A stretch of DNA of 64,000 nucleotides from Desulfosporosinus lacus DSM 15449 (GCF_900129935.1 NZ_FQXJ01000023.1:1-64000); one strand, 5' to 3'; shown: positions 42,383-52,236, counted from the stretch's first letter. Notes: generated from the letters alone by a model not told the origin. Numbers and translations: made by a program.

Positions 42383-43687
42383 TTAAGCCTCTAGACTTAC
42401 CCCAGGGTTGAGAATCCCTTTGGGGTCAAATTGTTGACGCAGTTCACTGAGCAAACTTGTGGTTTGCTTCCACATTTCCGCATCATTGTAAACTTCTGCT
42501 TTGAGCTTATGACCCAAGAGGCCCTTCACGTTCCCGCCTAGGGACATGGCCAGTTTATTCACTTTCCTGGCTAAAGCAAGTTTATCCGTTCCCTCGGGCA
42601 GAGCCAAACAAACATATCCGAGAAGTCCTTCGACAATTATGCCAGGATAAGCCCCTAGATCCCCCGTTTGCGCTTCGAGCTGAGACAGGGCTTGAGGCAT
42701 TTTCATCGGGCCAACCACAAATTCCACGATTTCCGACGGTTTTGCATTGAGTTCGGCGCGAACTTTAAGCCAACCATTGATCACTTGATCATACTCAGCG
42801 CCCTCCTCAATGATCTTTACATCAGAGCCTCCACCCAAGGTAAGAACTGAAGCAACTTCATTAGCGATGTTTTTACCCGACTCTTTAAATCCTTGCAAAT
42901 CTATGATCACAAGTTGCCCTTCCGTTCCCGGTTTTGCAATTTTCGCAAGGGATGCATTGATAAGATTCATCCGGGTCGGATGCACATTCCGCTTAATCAG
43001 GGTATTGAAGGTTGCATTCGCCTTATGCATGGATGCGAAGGTTCCAATCACTGCTTTTTTAGCTTCCGGTACAGGTAAGAGCTTCACCAGCAGTTTGGTG
43101 AAAATCCCAAATGTCCCTTGGCTTCCGACAGCAAAGTGGATGAAATCTAAACCGGAAACGTTTTTTATACATTTATTTCCGATCTCCAGGATTTCCCCTG
43201 TCGGGAGAACCATTTCAAATCCCAAAAGGAACGTCCGGGTAGGACCATATTCAAAGGATTTAGAATCGGAATCTCCAATCGCAAAGCAGCCGCCAACCGA
43301 ACTGGTTTCGATTACATAGGGCTCCGGAGGAAAGTTTAATCCGGCTTCCGCAACTTTAAGAATAAAGTCTTTATGAAGAAGTCCTGGTTCGACCACCGCC
43401 ACAAGGTTTAGATGATCCATTTCTAAAATCCGGTTCATCCGGGACATAACCATCGCAATCCCGCCCGTAATCCCCTGGGTATCGACGACTGCCCCGCCTA
43501 CCCCTAATTTCACATTCTTCTCATTCGCCAGTTTGACGATACTCGAAACTTCTGAAGTACTCGCCGGTAAGACGACGACTGCAGGCTTACCTTGACCTTT
43601 TAGATATTTAGCCATTTCGGAAGGGGAATCGATGACATAGGCATCACCGACAATCCCCTTTAACTTACTGATATTGACATCACTCAT
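42383..43687 (-). CDS. Second FAD-linked oxidase subunit, GlcE-like
   Basis: The 434-residue protein is another PCMH-type flavoprotein (VVLPASTSEVSSIV, GVGGAVVDTQGITGG, SVGGCFAIGDSDSKSFEYG, FAVGSQGTFGIFTK). It lacks the GDGNLHP and GEHGIG motifs seen in GlcD, so it is more like the accessory GlcE role, although longer than E. coli GlcE (about 350). The ATG at 43687 follows GGAAGGGCGGG. The pair with the Fe-S subunit suggests a membrane-associated heterotrimer. It is 137 bases after the Fe-S gene. Confidence 0.85.
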   Translation of the reverse strand: MSDVNISKLKGIVGDAYVIDSPSEMAKYLKGQGKPAVVVLPASTSEVSSIVKLANEKNVKLGVGGAVVDTQGITGGIAMVMSRMNRILEMDHLNLVAVVEPGLLHKDFILKVAEAGLNFPPEPYVIETSSVGGCFAIGDSDSKSFEYGPTRTFLLGFEMVLPTGEILEIGNKCIKNVSGLDFIHFAVGSQGTFGIFTKLLVKLLPVPEAKKAVIGTFASMHKANATFNTLIKRNVHPTRMNLINASLAKIAKPGTEGQLVIIDLQGFKESGKNIANEVASVLTLGGGSDVKIIEEGAEYDQVINGWLKVRAELNAKPSEIVEFVVGPMKMPQALSQLEAQTGDLGAYPGIIVEGLLGYVCLALPEGTDKLALARKVNKLAMSLGGNVKGLLGHKLKAEVYNDAEMWKQTTSLLSELRQQFDPKGILNPGVSLEA

Positions 43688-43824
43688 GACTACCCGCCCT
43701 TCCACTCATTTACTAGAACTTGCGGTCAGCATGTTCCGCAAAGGGAAATATTCGATTTTCGGCCAGACCATGATGAATCGTAATGGTCAGCCATATACAA
43801 AGTTAATGTAATTCTTGCATCCAA

Positions 43825-45075
43825 TTAGTCTTCGTAAGCGTTGGCCATTACATCGGCAACATGCATAACCTTTTGTTTTTGTCCCGCTTTATTTATGCCG
43901 CCTTGAAGTCTCAACATGCAAGCTGGGCAACTTGTAGCCACCAAATCTGCATTGGTATCCTTGATGTTTTGAGTCTTCTGATCCGTGATATCTGTTGATA
44001 CCTCATGATAGAAGGCCTGGATTAAGCCTGCTGCCCCGCAACAACGGTTGGCTTCAAACATTTCCTTATAATCAACCCGAGGAATCATTTGCAACAATTC
44101 CCGAGGCTGCTTGGTTGCCTTAAGCCCCCGAACCATATGACAAGGATCATGATAGGTGACTGTCAGTGGACTTGAATTATGAAGTTTGCTCTGATCGACA
44201 CCAATCTTGGCCATATATTCTGAAAACTCAACTACTTTGTCACAAAATAACTTGACTTTGGGCAAATACGACGGCTCATCGGCAAAGAGCTTCAGATAAT
44301 CATGTCTCAGCATCGAACCACAGGACGCACAGGCCGTAAGCACAACTTCTGCATCGCTATACTTATCTAAAAAGGTATCAATGGTTTTGCGAGCGTTGGT
44401 TTTCGCTGTTTCGTAGTCACCATAACAATATTGCGGCAGACCGCAGCACACTTGATCTTTAGGAATAATAACTTCACAGTCATTTTTGGTTAGCACTTTC
44501 ACAACTGAGTGAGCGGTTTGGTCTAAGGAGTGATTGAGAAAACAACCCACATAAAATCCGACTTTATGCTTCGGATTTTGCACCTTAATCTTTTCCGGGA
44601 CCTGCTCCAAAAATGGTTTCTTGGCCGTAGGGAAGTTTTTAATATCAATACCACGGAAATAGTCCAGTCCGTCAATTTTATTGAGGACACTTTTGCCCAT
44701 TCCTCCGAAAAGCCGAAATCCCATGCCCAGCCTTTTCGGACTTGCTAAAGTTTTTAAAGCAAAAGACTTAGCAAATGGCTTGATTCCCTTTCTTAGTTTT
44801 AAATCTCGCCGCGCGGCCATGACGAGTTCATTACCATGTACACCGTTTGGACAGGTGACTGCACATTCTCCACATAACAAACAGCTCATGATAGCATCTT
44901 CATACTCTTCATTAGGTTCCAATTTCCCATCGGCGACAGCTTTGATGAGCTGGATTCTTCCGCGTGTAGACATTTCTTCTGACCCAGTCAATTTATAGGT
45001 CTTACAGGCTGTATGGCAACCACCACACTTGTTACACGTATTTAGCATTTCATATACGTCTGCTAATACTCCCAC
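43825..45075 (-). CDS. glcF: Fe-S subunit of glycolate dehydrogenase, GlcF-like
   Basis: The 416 residues have two [4Fe-4S] motifs (CNKCGGCHTACKTY and CLLCGECAVTCPNG) and two CCG domains (CCGLPQYCYG, ACASCGSML; DPCHMVRG, RCCGAAGL, SCPACMLRL). This is the GlcF/HdrD-like electron-transfer subunit that carries electrons from the flavin subunits to quinone or another carrier. It is the first gene of the operon. The start lies behind GGGGGAAGATCAGTGGG-type sequence with GGGGGAAG. A leader of roughly 370 bases separates it from its promoter. Confidence 0.9.
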   Translation of the reverse strand: MGVLADVYEMLNTCNKCGGCHTACKTYKLTGSEEMSTRGRIQLIKAVADGKLEPNEEYEDAIMSCLLCGECAVTCPNGVHGNELVMAARRDLKLRKGIKPFAKSFALKTLASPKRLGMGFRLFGGMGKSVLNKIDGLDYFRGIDIKNFPTAKKPFLEQVPEKIKVQNPKHKVGFYVGCFLNHSLDQTAHSVVKVLTKNDCEVIIPKDQVCCGLPQYCYGDYETAKTNARKTIDTFLDKYSDAEVVLTACASCGSMLRHDYLKLFADEPSYLPKVKLFCDKVVEFSEYMAKIGVDQSKLHNSSPLTVTYHDPCHMVRGLKATKQPRELLQMIPRVDYKEMFEANRCCGAAGLIQAFYHEVSTDITDQKTQNIKDTNADLVATSCPACMLRLQGGINKAGQKQKVMHVADVMANAYED

Positions 45076-45238
45076 TGATCTTCCCCCTTCATTACAGTGT
45101 TCTTACCCGATGGCTAAACGCCAACAATCTCCTGCTTTCGCTTCTCTCTATCCTTGGCTACTGCGACACTTGCCCATCCCATCCTTGGCCGGAGATCGCT
45201 TCTCACCATCACGGCACCTTGCAGTATATGGCGGTGTT

Positions 45239-45254
45239 CTAACCTCGAGGTTAG
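45239..45254. other. Perfect 16-base palindrome in the glcF leader
   Basis: CTAACCTCGAGGTTAG is fully self-complementary. It lies in the transcribed leader, about 165 bases before glcF, and differs from the IclR-type repeats. It may be a second protein-binding site. The rest of the 488-base gap from 45076 to 45563 holds only the promoter described below. Confidence 0.4.
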
Positions 45255-45420
45255 AGTCTTGGCTACAGCGATACTAAATCATCTATAACCGTCAGTCATT
45301 AAGCGGCGACTAAACCCCTGAATAAGTTCAACAAAACTTCCCCGATGTAAGTTCCTAATGACTTAAACCTTGAATTAGCTCCCCTTTCTTCGCAAAATAC
45401 TGTCTAATTGTTTTGAATAT

Positions 45421-45480
45421 TGAAACATGGTTTCAGAAACTTTATAATTCTATTATTACGCTATCTGAGTAAATCGTCAA
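45421..45480 (-). promoter_or_regulatory. Promoter and IclR-type operator of the glycolate dehydrogenase operon
   Basis: Minus-strand TTGACG (45475-45480) and AATAAT (45452-45457) are 17 bases apart. Sixteen bases further on lies the perfect inverted repeat TGAAAC-ATG-GTTTCA (45421-45435), near the transcription start, a position typical of a repressor site. Confidence 0.75.
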
Positions 45481-45563
45481 TAGGAAACTTTCCAAAAATT
45501 TTAGTTATTTGCGGATTTTGACGAAATTATGAATTGTGAAATATTTATTTAACACGGACTTGT

Positions 45564-46340
45564 CTATGACTTTTGAAAAAAGCTAAATCCCAGCTTAGCC
45601 GAAATTAGCTCTCCCGACGTTTTTAATTCCTCGCCAATCCACTTGATCCCTTTTTCAGTAATCCTGCTAGCAGGTCCTGAAACACTGATCGCCCCTATTG
45701 CTTGCCCAGAGTAATCGAATATCGGTGTTCCTAAACATATGATTCCAACTTCATTTTCTTCCGTCTCTATAGATATCTTACTTAATTTGATTTCTCTCAA
45801 ACCAGCTAACAAATCTTCAGGGTCTGTTATTGTGTTAGGAGTATATTTAGTCATGCCTTTAACTTCAAGGATATGTCTGACTTCCTCTTCTGGCAAGGTC
45901 GAGAGCAAAGCTTTTCCTACAGCAGTACAGTGCATTGGAGCCCTGCGTCCTACCTTAGAATGCATACTGACAACTTGAGAGCTCTCTGCTCTATCGATAT
46001 AAACAATCTCTCCATCATCAGGAAGAACTAGGTGGACAACTTCATCTAAAACTTTTACTAAGTCACTTAACACAGGAGCAGCAACTTTACGAATTTCTAA
46101 GTCATTAAAGAAGCGAATTCCTAATTCGATAATTTTAATCCCTAATTGATAACGCTCACTGTCCTTTTTTCTGTCGACATAGCCCCTGTGACATAAAGTT
46201 TGTAAGATCCTATGAACTGTGCTTTTATGCAAACTGATACGATTTCCAATTTCTGTGACACCCAATGGTTCTTCAGCATGAGCTAACACTTCTAGAACAT
46301 CCAGAGATCGCTCAAGAGTTTGTACATATTTCTCGGCCAC
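45564..46340 (-). CDS. IclR-family transcriptional regulator
   Basis: A 258-residue protein with an N-terminal winged helix (GVTEIGNRISLHKSTVHRILQTL, about 30-52) and a C-terminal IclR effector domain (GRRAPMHCTAVGKALLSTLPEEE, GIICLGTPIFDYSGQAIGAISVSGP). The start is a GTG at 46340 behind GGAGG; ATGs at 46364 and 46358 are less well placed. IclR proteins bind small acids such as glyoxylate and pyruvate. It lies upstream of the glycolate dehydrogenase operon, and its own promoter carries the same inverted repeat as the two catabolic operons, pointing to autoregulation and a local regulon. Confidence 0.93.
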   Translation of the reverse strand: MAEKYVQTLERSLDVLEVLAHAEEPLGVTEIGNRISLHKSTVHRILQTLCHRGYVDRKKDSERYQLGIKIIELGIRFFNDLEIRKVAAPVLSDLVKVLDEVVHLVLPDDGEIVYIDRAESSQVVSMHSKVGRRAPMHCTAVGKALLSTLPEEEVRHILEVKGMTKYTPNTITDPEDLLAGLREIKLSKISIETEENEVGIICLGTPIFDYSGQAIGAISVSGPASRITEKGIKWIGEELKTSGELISAKLGFSFFQKS

Positions 46341-46392
46341 GAATAGTCCTCCATTCATTACCATAAATTATTGATATTCCAGTTTTAGTATA

Positions 46393-46444
46393 TAAAACTA
46401 TGTTTTATATTTGATAGTATGACCTTTTTATTCACTATAGTCAA
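46393..46444 (-). promoter_or_regulatory. Promoter and operator of the iclR gene
   Basis: Minus-strand TTGACT (46439-46444) and CATACT (46416-46421) are 17 bases apart. The inverted repeat TAAAAC-TAT-GTTTTA (46393-46407), extended to 19 bases with flanking TA pairs, begins eight bases downstream of the -10. Confidence 0.7.
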
Positions 46445-46579
46445 TACCCTAAATTTTCAAATTAATAAAATATTTATTTTTCTAAGACAACTTGTCACTT
46501 CTTTATTAAATTACTCTATGCACAATTATCTAAACAGCTAACCACTCAGCACTCTTCCGTGGCAAGTTTCCTATTCGAT

Positions 46580-46636
46580 TGCTAACCGCCTCTAATCGCC
46601 TGCTTAAAAAAGGGGCGATTAGAGGCGATTAAGCAA
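46580..46636 (-). terminator. Terminator after sbcC
   Basis: Stem CGCCTCTAATCGCC / GGCGATTAGAGGCG (14 pairs), with further pairing of flanking TTGCT and AGCAA, immediately after the sbcC stop. Confidence 0.7.
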
Positions 46637-46640
46637 TTTG

Positions 46641-49600
46641 CTACGCCATCTCTAACTTGACCTTGCTTCCAACCCCGCCAGCCTCAGCGGGAGTAAGAAC
46701 CAGCCTGCGTGAAAGGCGATTCTTTAATTCCGGGACGTGACTGATAATTCCAATAGTCAGATTTTGCAGGTGAAGTTTTTCGAGCGTGTTCATTACTGTC
46801 TCTAGCAAATTAGCATCAAGAGTTCCAAAACCTTCATCTAAAAAGAAAAACTCCAGCGGTGCTTCTCCGCGAAGCTGGATCTGGGTAGATAAAGCCAAGG
46901 CCAGCGCCAAAGCTGTAAGGAAAGTTTCTCCGCCTGACAGACTGCTTACGGGTCGACGTACTCCGCCGTTGGCATCGTCACGCATGATAAATCCACCTTC
47001 GGCATCAACCTCCAAGGCATAACGTTGGTTTGTTAACTGTTTTAAACGTTCGGACGCATCTAGAGATACGTTTGCTAATTGTTCTTGGGCAATGAACTCA
47101 ACAAAAGCATTCCCTTTGAAAACAGTCTGCAAGGTTTTGAGTAAATCCTGGCGGTGGCTAAAGGCTTTTCGTTCACATTCCAGGCGTATCCATTCTTCAT
47201 GCGCCACTTTCAACTTCTCTAACCTTTGTTGATTAGCTCCCCGTTGCTCAATCGCTTCTGTATAATCCTTTTTAAGCTCCTTTAACCGAATCGGCCAAGC
47301 GAGCCATTCCTCAGGACGAAGAATCCGTCCTTTAAGCGCCTCTTCCACATCTCCCCTTTTCTGCTTATTAACCAGCACCCTTTGACGGAAGATCGAGATG
47401 TCTTTTTCCATATTCAGTCGCTCTTCGACCTCAGATAACGCGCTTTGTGCCTCTGCCACGGTCAAGAATTGTGCCGTTTGAAGACCCAAGTCTAGCTTTC
47501 GCTGAGCTGTTTCAAACCCCTCTTGAGATAATTCCAGGGTTTTTTGGCTAACTGCCTGAGTCTGTTCTGCTTGTTTCCATATCTCTTTGGCCTGCTCATA
47601 GGCCTTCTTAAATCCTTCTTCCCTCCCTGTTACAAGCAACAATTCCTGTTTAACCTGCTCAATCCACTCATAGGATGGCTTTCCTTCGATTAAAGCATCA
47701 CATTTCATCTGTAACTCTGACAGATCACGAGCGGCTTCAGTACCCATGGTCCTTAAATTCTGAAGTTCAAGCTCACAGTCCGTCTTTTCTCGCGTAAACC
47801 TTTCCTGGGCCTCGTCGGCTTTCTGCAACTCTTCCTCAAGACCGGACAAGGTCTGATTTAAAGTACCCATCATCTCATCCCAGTTTGCGTATTGCTTTTG
47901 TAATGACAAAATTTCCGTTATAGCAATTTTGCCGCGCAAATTGTCCAAGGTTGCTTTTCGTTGCACTTGGTCTTCCAACAGTTGGTTTAGACGATTGCGA
48001 ACCTCTTTTCCTACTCCTTCTGACAAAGCAATTTGAGCACTCATTTGATGTTGTTTTTTTTCTACTTCGGCTAGCTTATGCTGGGCGTCCTCCAACTGAC
48101 GGTTTAACTGTTCTTGATCCGCTTTCCATTGGTTCAAAATTCGGCGATCATTCGCCAACTTAGATTCTTGTTCAATTAGTTGCGTCTTTAAATCATGAAC
48201 TTCCTTATTGCGTTCTGCTTCAGCCAACTCTCCTCGATAAGCAACAAGAGCACCTTGCTTAGTTGCTAAAAGATCAGCTTGTTTTTGCTCCAGCTCTTCT
48301 TTAGACAACAACTGAGCTTTGGCCACGGCAAGAGCGATCGTACCTTCCGCACTTTTCTCTTCCAAGCTTTGAAGCTCTCTTGATGCCTGCTCCAGTTCAA
48401 CTCTCGCTCTGTCCAACATCTCATCATCTAAACCGTGAGCAGGCTTGGGATGGTGAGGGGAACCACAGACCGGACATGTTTCTCCCTCCACCAGGTTTTC
48501 ACCCAGTAACCCGGCAAGATTTTCCCGCTCTAGTTCCTTCACTTCGGTGATTTTTCTTTCGGCGAATGCTGTTGCCTCCAGAAGGGCCAGCGAAATCTCA
48601 CCCTGTTCCTTCTGCCTGATTCCTACTTCAACTTCCGCTTTTTGGCGATCCCCTGTGATGATTTGCAATCGCCGTTGTTCTTCGATTCCTTCCAGCTCAA
48701 CCCGCTCAATATTAGCAATCTTATGCCGGTCACGTTCTATTCTTTGAGCCTGTTCAGTTAAGATTTCTTCACGAACTGGCGGGTTTTGGTTCATACTCAT
48801 CAAAGTCGCCTTTAACTGCTCTGACATTTTCTGAGCAGTCTGGACCTCCCCCAGGGAAGTCTGCAACTCCGATCGCCGTTCTTCTATTTCAGACAAGTTT
48901 TTGACCAAGTCTATTTGCAAGTCGTCCACTTGCTTGGAGACCATCTCATATCCTTCTAATGCTTGGGCCGATGCACTAACCTGCCTCCTCAGGGCAGGGT
49001 CTACCGTGATTTGAGCGATATTGCTTTTTACATCCTGTTGTTGCTTCTGCACATCTGTTTTTTTATCCATTGCAACTTTAATCGTTTGTTCTAAGTCCTT
49101 CCGAGTTCGGTCAAGCGCGCTGTATTGGAGACGTGTTTCGTTTAAGCGTCCTTGGCGTGCCTGGATATCGACTTCTAAACCTTTCGCTTGCTCAAGCTGT
49201 TCCAACCTGCGCAAACAGCGGGGTTCCGTTTCTTGCCTTTTTTGATTTGCCTCAAACCACTTACCTTCAGCAGTTTCCTTTTCGTTTCTCGCCGCTGTAA
49301 GCCCCTTATCTGAACCTTCAGCCCGCTCTTTGGCTTGCTTGAATCGCTGCTCACTCGTAGCTATCTCTTCCAAAAGTGAACGGATCGATTCTGCACGTTC
49401 AGCCAGACTTAAACGCACCTCTAATTTATCCATCTTGGGTTGTTGAATTGAAAGCTCGGCCTCTTCATGTTGCAGTTGTTCTAACTGTTCTTGAAGACTC
49501 CAAATTTCCTTTGCTTCATCAAACATAATTTCTAGGTTTTTCAAATCTCTCGTAATTATATCAGCCTTTACGTTTGAAGCCTTTAAATCCGCTTCTGCTT

Positions 49601-50255
49601 CTTTAACCCGCTCATCCGAAGCATCCCCTAAACCTTGTTGTCGTTGTTCTACACCGTTTAAGTTGAATTTAGCACTGTCCAGTTGTTCAGAAAGACGAGC
49701 TGTAAGTTCCCGACCGTAGGCTTCAAGGGAAAATAGCCTCTCCAACATCAGTCTTCGATCTTTGGGTTTTATAGTGAGAAACTCAGCAAATTTCCCTTGA
49801 GGAAGAACTACAGCCCGTGTAAAATCTTCTACATTTAGGCCTAACACATCTTCAATTTTCTTGGTCATCTCATCTGCCTTGGAAGCTAAAACAGTTTCAA
49901 CCTCTCCGACTATTTCAATTAATCGGCAGGTCGAAGCCTTGACCGTCCGCTCCCCTGAGCGTCGATAAGCTCGTTCCGCACGGTAGGTTGTCCTTTGATC
50001 CCCTGCAGCTAATGAGAAACTATATTCCACTGTAAGCTGGGCTTCCGCATGGTTAAGAATTCCCTGAGTATTGTTGGTTGCACGTTCCACTGTTCCATAC
50101 AGGGCCAAGGTGATAGCATCCAGAATCGTGGATTTTCCGCTGCCAGTGGAACCGAAAATTCCAAACACACCCGTTTCACACAGTTTCGAAAAATCTATTT
50201 CCTGTACTTCCCTAAAGCTGTTCAGACCAGCTACTCTTAAGCGTATCGGCTTCAC
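46641..50255 (-). CDS. sbcC: SbcC, ATPase subunit of the SbcCD nuclease
   Basis: A 1204-residue SMC/Rad50-like protein. Walker A FGSTGSGKST is at about residues 33-42, long coiled coils flank the zinc hook CPVCG (C594, C597), and the C-terminal half-site has the signature SSLSGGETFLTALALALALS and Walker B FFFLDEGFGTLD. With SbcD it cuts hairpins and protein-blocked DNA ends. Its start overlaps the sbcD stop by four bases. Length is within the usual range for SbcC, slightly long. Confidence 0.96.
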   Translation of the reverse strand: MKPIRLRVAGLNSFREVQEIDFSKLCETGVFGIFGSTGSGKSTILDAITLALYGTVERATNNTQGILNHAEAQLTVEYSFSLAAGDQRTTYRAERAYRRSGERTVKASTCRLIEIVGEVETVLASKADEMTKKIEDVLGLNVEDFTRAVVLPQGKFAEFLTIKPKDRRLMLERLFSLEAYGRELTARLSEQLDSAKFNLNGVEQRQQGLGDASDERVKEAEADLKASNVKADIITRDLKNLEIMFDEAKEIWSLQEQLEQLQHEEAELSIQQPKMDKLEVRLSLAERAESIRSLLEEIATSEQRFKQAKERAEGSDKGLTAARNEKETAEGKWFEANQKRQETEPRCLRRLEQLEQAKGLEVDIQARQGRLNETRLQYSALDRTRKDLEQTIKVAMDKKTDVQKQQQDVKSNIAQITVDPALRRQVSASAQALEGYEMVSKQVDDLQIDLVKNLSEIEERRSELQTSLGEVQTAQKMSEQLKATLMSMNQNPPVREEILTEQAQRIERDRHKIANIERVELEGIEEQRRLQIITGDRQKAEVEVGIRQKEQGEISLALLEATAFAERKITEVKELERENLAGLLGENLVEGETCPVCGSPHHPKPAHGLDDEMLDRARVELEQASRELQSLEEKSAEGTIALAVAKAQLLSKEELEQKQADLLATKQGALVAYRGELAEAERNKEVHDLKTQLIEQESKLANDRRILNQWKADQEQLNRQLEDAQHKLAEVEKKQHQMSAQIALSEGVGKEVRNRLNQLLEDQVQRKATLDNLRGKIAITEILSLQKQYANWDEMMGTLNQTLSGLEEELQKADEAQERFTREKTDCELELQNLRTMGTEAARDLSELQMKCDALIEGKPSYEWIEQVKQELLLVTGREEGFKKAYEQAKEIWKQAEQTQAVSQKTLELSQEGFETAQRKLDLGLQTAQFLTVAEAQSALSEVEERLNMEKDISIFRQRVLVNKQKRGDVEEALKGRILRPEEWLAWPIRLKELKKDYTEAIEQRGANQQRLEKLKVAHEEWIRLECERKAFSHRQDLLKTLQTVFKGNAFVEFIAQEQLANVSLDASERLKQLTNQRYALEVDAEGGFIMRDDANGGVRRPVSSLSGGETFLTALALALALSTQIQLRGEAPLEFFFLDEGFGTLDANLLETVMNTLEKLHLQNLTIGIISHVPELKNRLSRRLVLTPAEAGGVGSKVKLEMA

Positions 50256-51553
50256 GCTGACTCAACCTCCTCTGCCCCTGTTATTTGTGATTGAGGGGTG
50301 AACACATCTGTAGATTGCGATGGAGATGTTGTGTTGTCTGAGTCAATTAGGGATAAAAACAAAGCAACTAATTCCTGCTCAGGCTCTGCTCCACCTGTTC
50401 GGTCTTGGTAAAACTTACTGAAGAGTTCATCAATGGGCAATTTAGAGCGAGCCTCCGCGACGATCTGCTCTGTTTCCGGGAAAACGGGTCGAATATTAAT
50501 TAGGCGTTCCCTCTGCCTACGCAGATTATGGATATCCTGCGCTTGAAGCGCGCCTGTCACAAAAATTTCCAGGTCAATCCAGGCATTACGATCCTTACCT
50601 TCATCAATCCACTGTTGCACCTGAGCTAAGCCTTCTTTAGCCTTCCATTTCACAAGAGGGTAACCAGCGCTTAGGAAAATTTCTCGGGTCGTTACCGCTT
50701 GACTGGGAAAGGCTTCAACAAGAATCACAGATTTGGCATACCCTGTCTCAGAAAAACTATAAGCCAGCGGCGAACCTGAGTAACGAGTCGGTACAGCCGC
50801 TCCTTTGACAGCCTGTGCACGATGCAAATGGCCGAGGGCAACGTATTGCGCACCGGAGGGCATCGCATTCACCTCAACAGTCGGCGCACTTCCCAGTTGA
50901 ATCGGACGCTCTGACTCGGATTCCATTCCTCCGCGAACAAAGAGATGACTCATGCCCAGGTTAACCGCATCTGGGCGAAAGTGCTGACTAAATGAAGAAA
51001 ATAATTGCTGTACTCGCTTGGAGTATTCTTCACGCAGGATTTCTTCATCTAAGCTTTCGCTTAAAACCTCATTAAGCCGAGATTCAGAAGGATATGGCAG
51101 CATAGCAATGATGGCCGGATCTGAGCAACTAGGAATATGTAACTCCACCCACCCTTGACCCGCTGCAACCCTGGTAACCCGTCCTAAATTAGGCTGGTCC
51201 AAGAGACCAGGTGTCAATAGCTCTTTGGGAAGGCCATATAATGTAATTCCATTACGCACGGCAAGAGGGCTTGCCGCACATAATCGCTCCGGGTTATCAT
51301 GATTTCCGGCTATCGCTACAATAGCCCGACTTCCCCCTGCAGACAATCGATTCAAGGCATCATAAAAAAGTTCTTCTGCAATGGCAGGAGGATTAACCGT
51401 ATCAAAAACGTCACCGGCAATTAAGATAAGATCTACCGCTTCGTCTTCAGCTATCATACAAAGTTCATCAATAAACGTCATCTGTTCCTCAATCCGGCTT
51501 CGCCCCTCGAGGGTACGCCCCAAATGCCAATCCGATGTATGTAAAATCCGCAT
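50252..51553 (-). CDS. sbcD: SbcD, nuclease subunit of SbcCD
   Basis: This 433-residue Mre11-type phosphoesterase has the five metal motifs: TSDWHLGRT, LIAGDVFDTVNPP, IAGNHDNPERL, ALGHLHRAQ and the SGSPLAYSF segment. It has 3'-5' exonuclease and endonuclease activity with SbcC. The C-terminal tail beyond about 390 is Glu/Ser/Thr-rich and probably flexible. The ATG is preceded by GGGGCAAGTGACCC; the ribosome site is weak. Confidence 0.95.
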   Translation of the reverse strand: MRILHTSDWHLGRTLEGRSRIEEQMTFIDELCMIAEDEAVDLILIAGDVFDTVNPPAIAEELFYDALNRLSAGGSRAIVAIAGNHDNPERLCAASPLAVRNGITLYGLPKELLTPGLLDQPNLGRVTRVAAGQGWVELHIPSCSDPAIIAMLPYPSESRLNEVLSESLDEEILREEYSKRVQQLFSSFSQHFRPDAVNLGMSHLFVRGGMESESERPIQLGSAPTVEVNAMPSGAQYVALGHLHRAQAVKGAAVPTRYSGSPLAYSFSETGYAKSVILVEAFPSQAVTTREIFLSAGYPLVKWKAKEGLAQVQQWIDEGKDRNAWIDLEIFVTGALQAQDIHNLRRQRERLINIRPVFPETEQIVAEARSKLPIDELFSKFYQDRTGGAEPEQELVALFLSLIDSDNTTSPSQSTDVFTPQSQITGAEEVESA

Positions 51554-51816
51554 GGGTCACTTGCCCCTTTCACTCACTATCTCTATATATTCTCATTATA
51601 GAGCATGTCTTAGACAAATGGATGTGGTCGTTTTTGGATATTAATTTATTTATCGCTCTTTCATATAAACAAGTCCAGGCTGTGAACTCTTTCGGCTAAA
51701 GTTCAATCAACAACAACTGAAATAATTTTTAATCAATTTACAGTTGAAGGCAGAATGTCTAATTATACAGATATTGAACATAATACCCTCCATAATAAAG
51801 GAAAGAAGGCTTTACT

Positions 51817-52236
51817 ATGAGTGATTGGTTAATCCCATACCTTGTTTTCAATGGAAACTGTGAAGAAGCTGTCAACTTCTACCAAGCATCTTTGGGCGGA
51901 GAAAGTCAAGTCCTGCATTTCAGCGATGCCCCGCCAAATCCAGCATTTCCAGTACCTGATCATGTGAAAAATCTCGTTCTGCATGCTGAATTAAGAAAAG
52001 ATGGTCATGTCATACGTTTTTCAGACACTTTTCCTAATACCCCTTACAATGCCGGCAATAACATTTCTTTTTCACTCGAATTTGATACTAAAGAAGCCAC
52101 AAAAGCAATGTTTGAAGCATTATCTACAGATGGGCAAGTTGAAATGGAACTGCAGGAAACTTTCTTTAGCCCATTATACGGCAAGTTTACCGATAAATTC
52201 GGGGTGATGTGGCAAGTATCCTGTAAGGCAAAATAG
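51817..52236 (+). CDS. PhnB-like VOC-family protein
   Basis: The 139 residues form a glyoxalase/bleomycin-resistance (VOC) fold of the PhnB type: IPYLVFNGNCEEAVNFYQASLGGE, NLVLHAELRKDGHVIRFSDT and the closing YGKFTDKFGVMWQVSCK. PhnB proteins are common and functionally undefined; many are thought to be small-molecule or resistance proteins. Its stop codon TAG is the first three bases of repeat copy C. The 263 bases before it contain A/T-rich sequence and no other gene. Confidence 0.88.
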   Translation: MSDWLIPYLVFNGNCEEAVNFYQASLGGESQVLHFSDAPPNPAFPVPDHVKNLVLHAELRKDGHVIRFSDTFPNTPYNAGNNISFSLEFDTKEATKAMFEALSTDGQVEMELQETFFSPLYGKFTDKFGVMWQVSCKAK

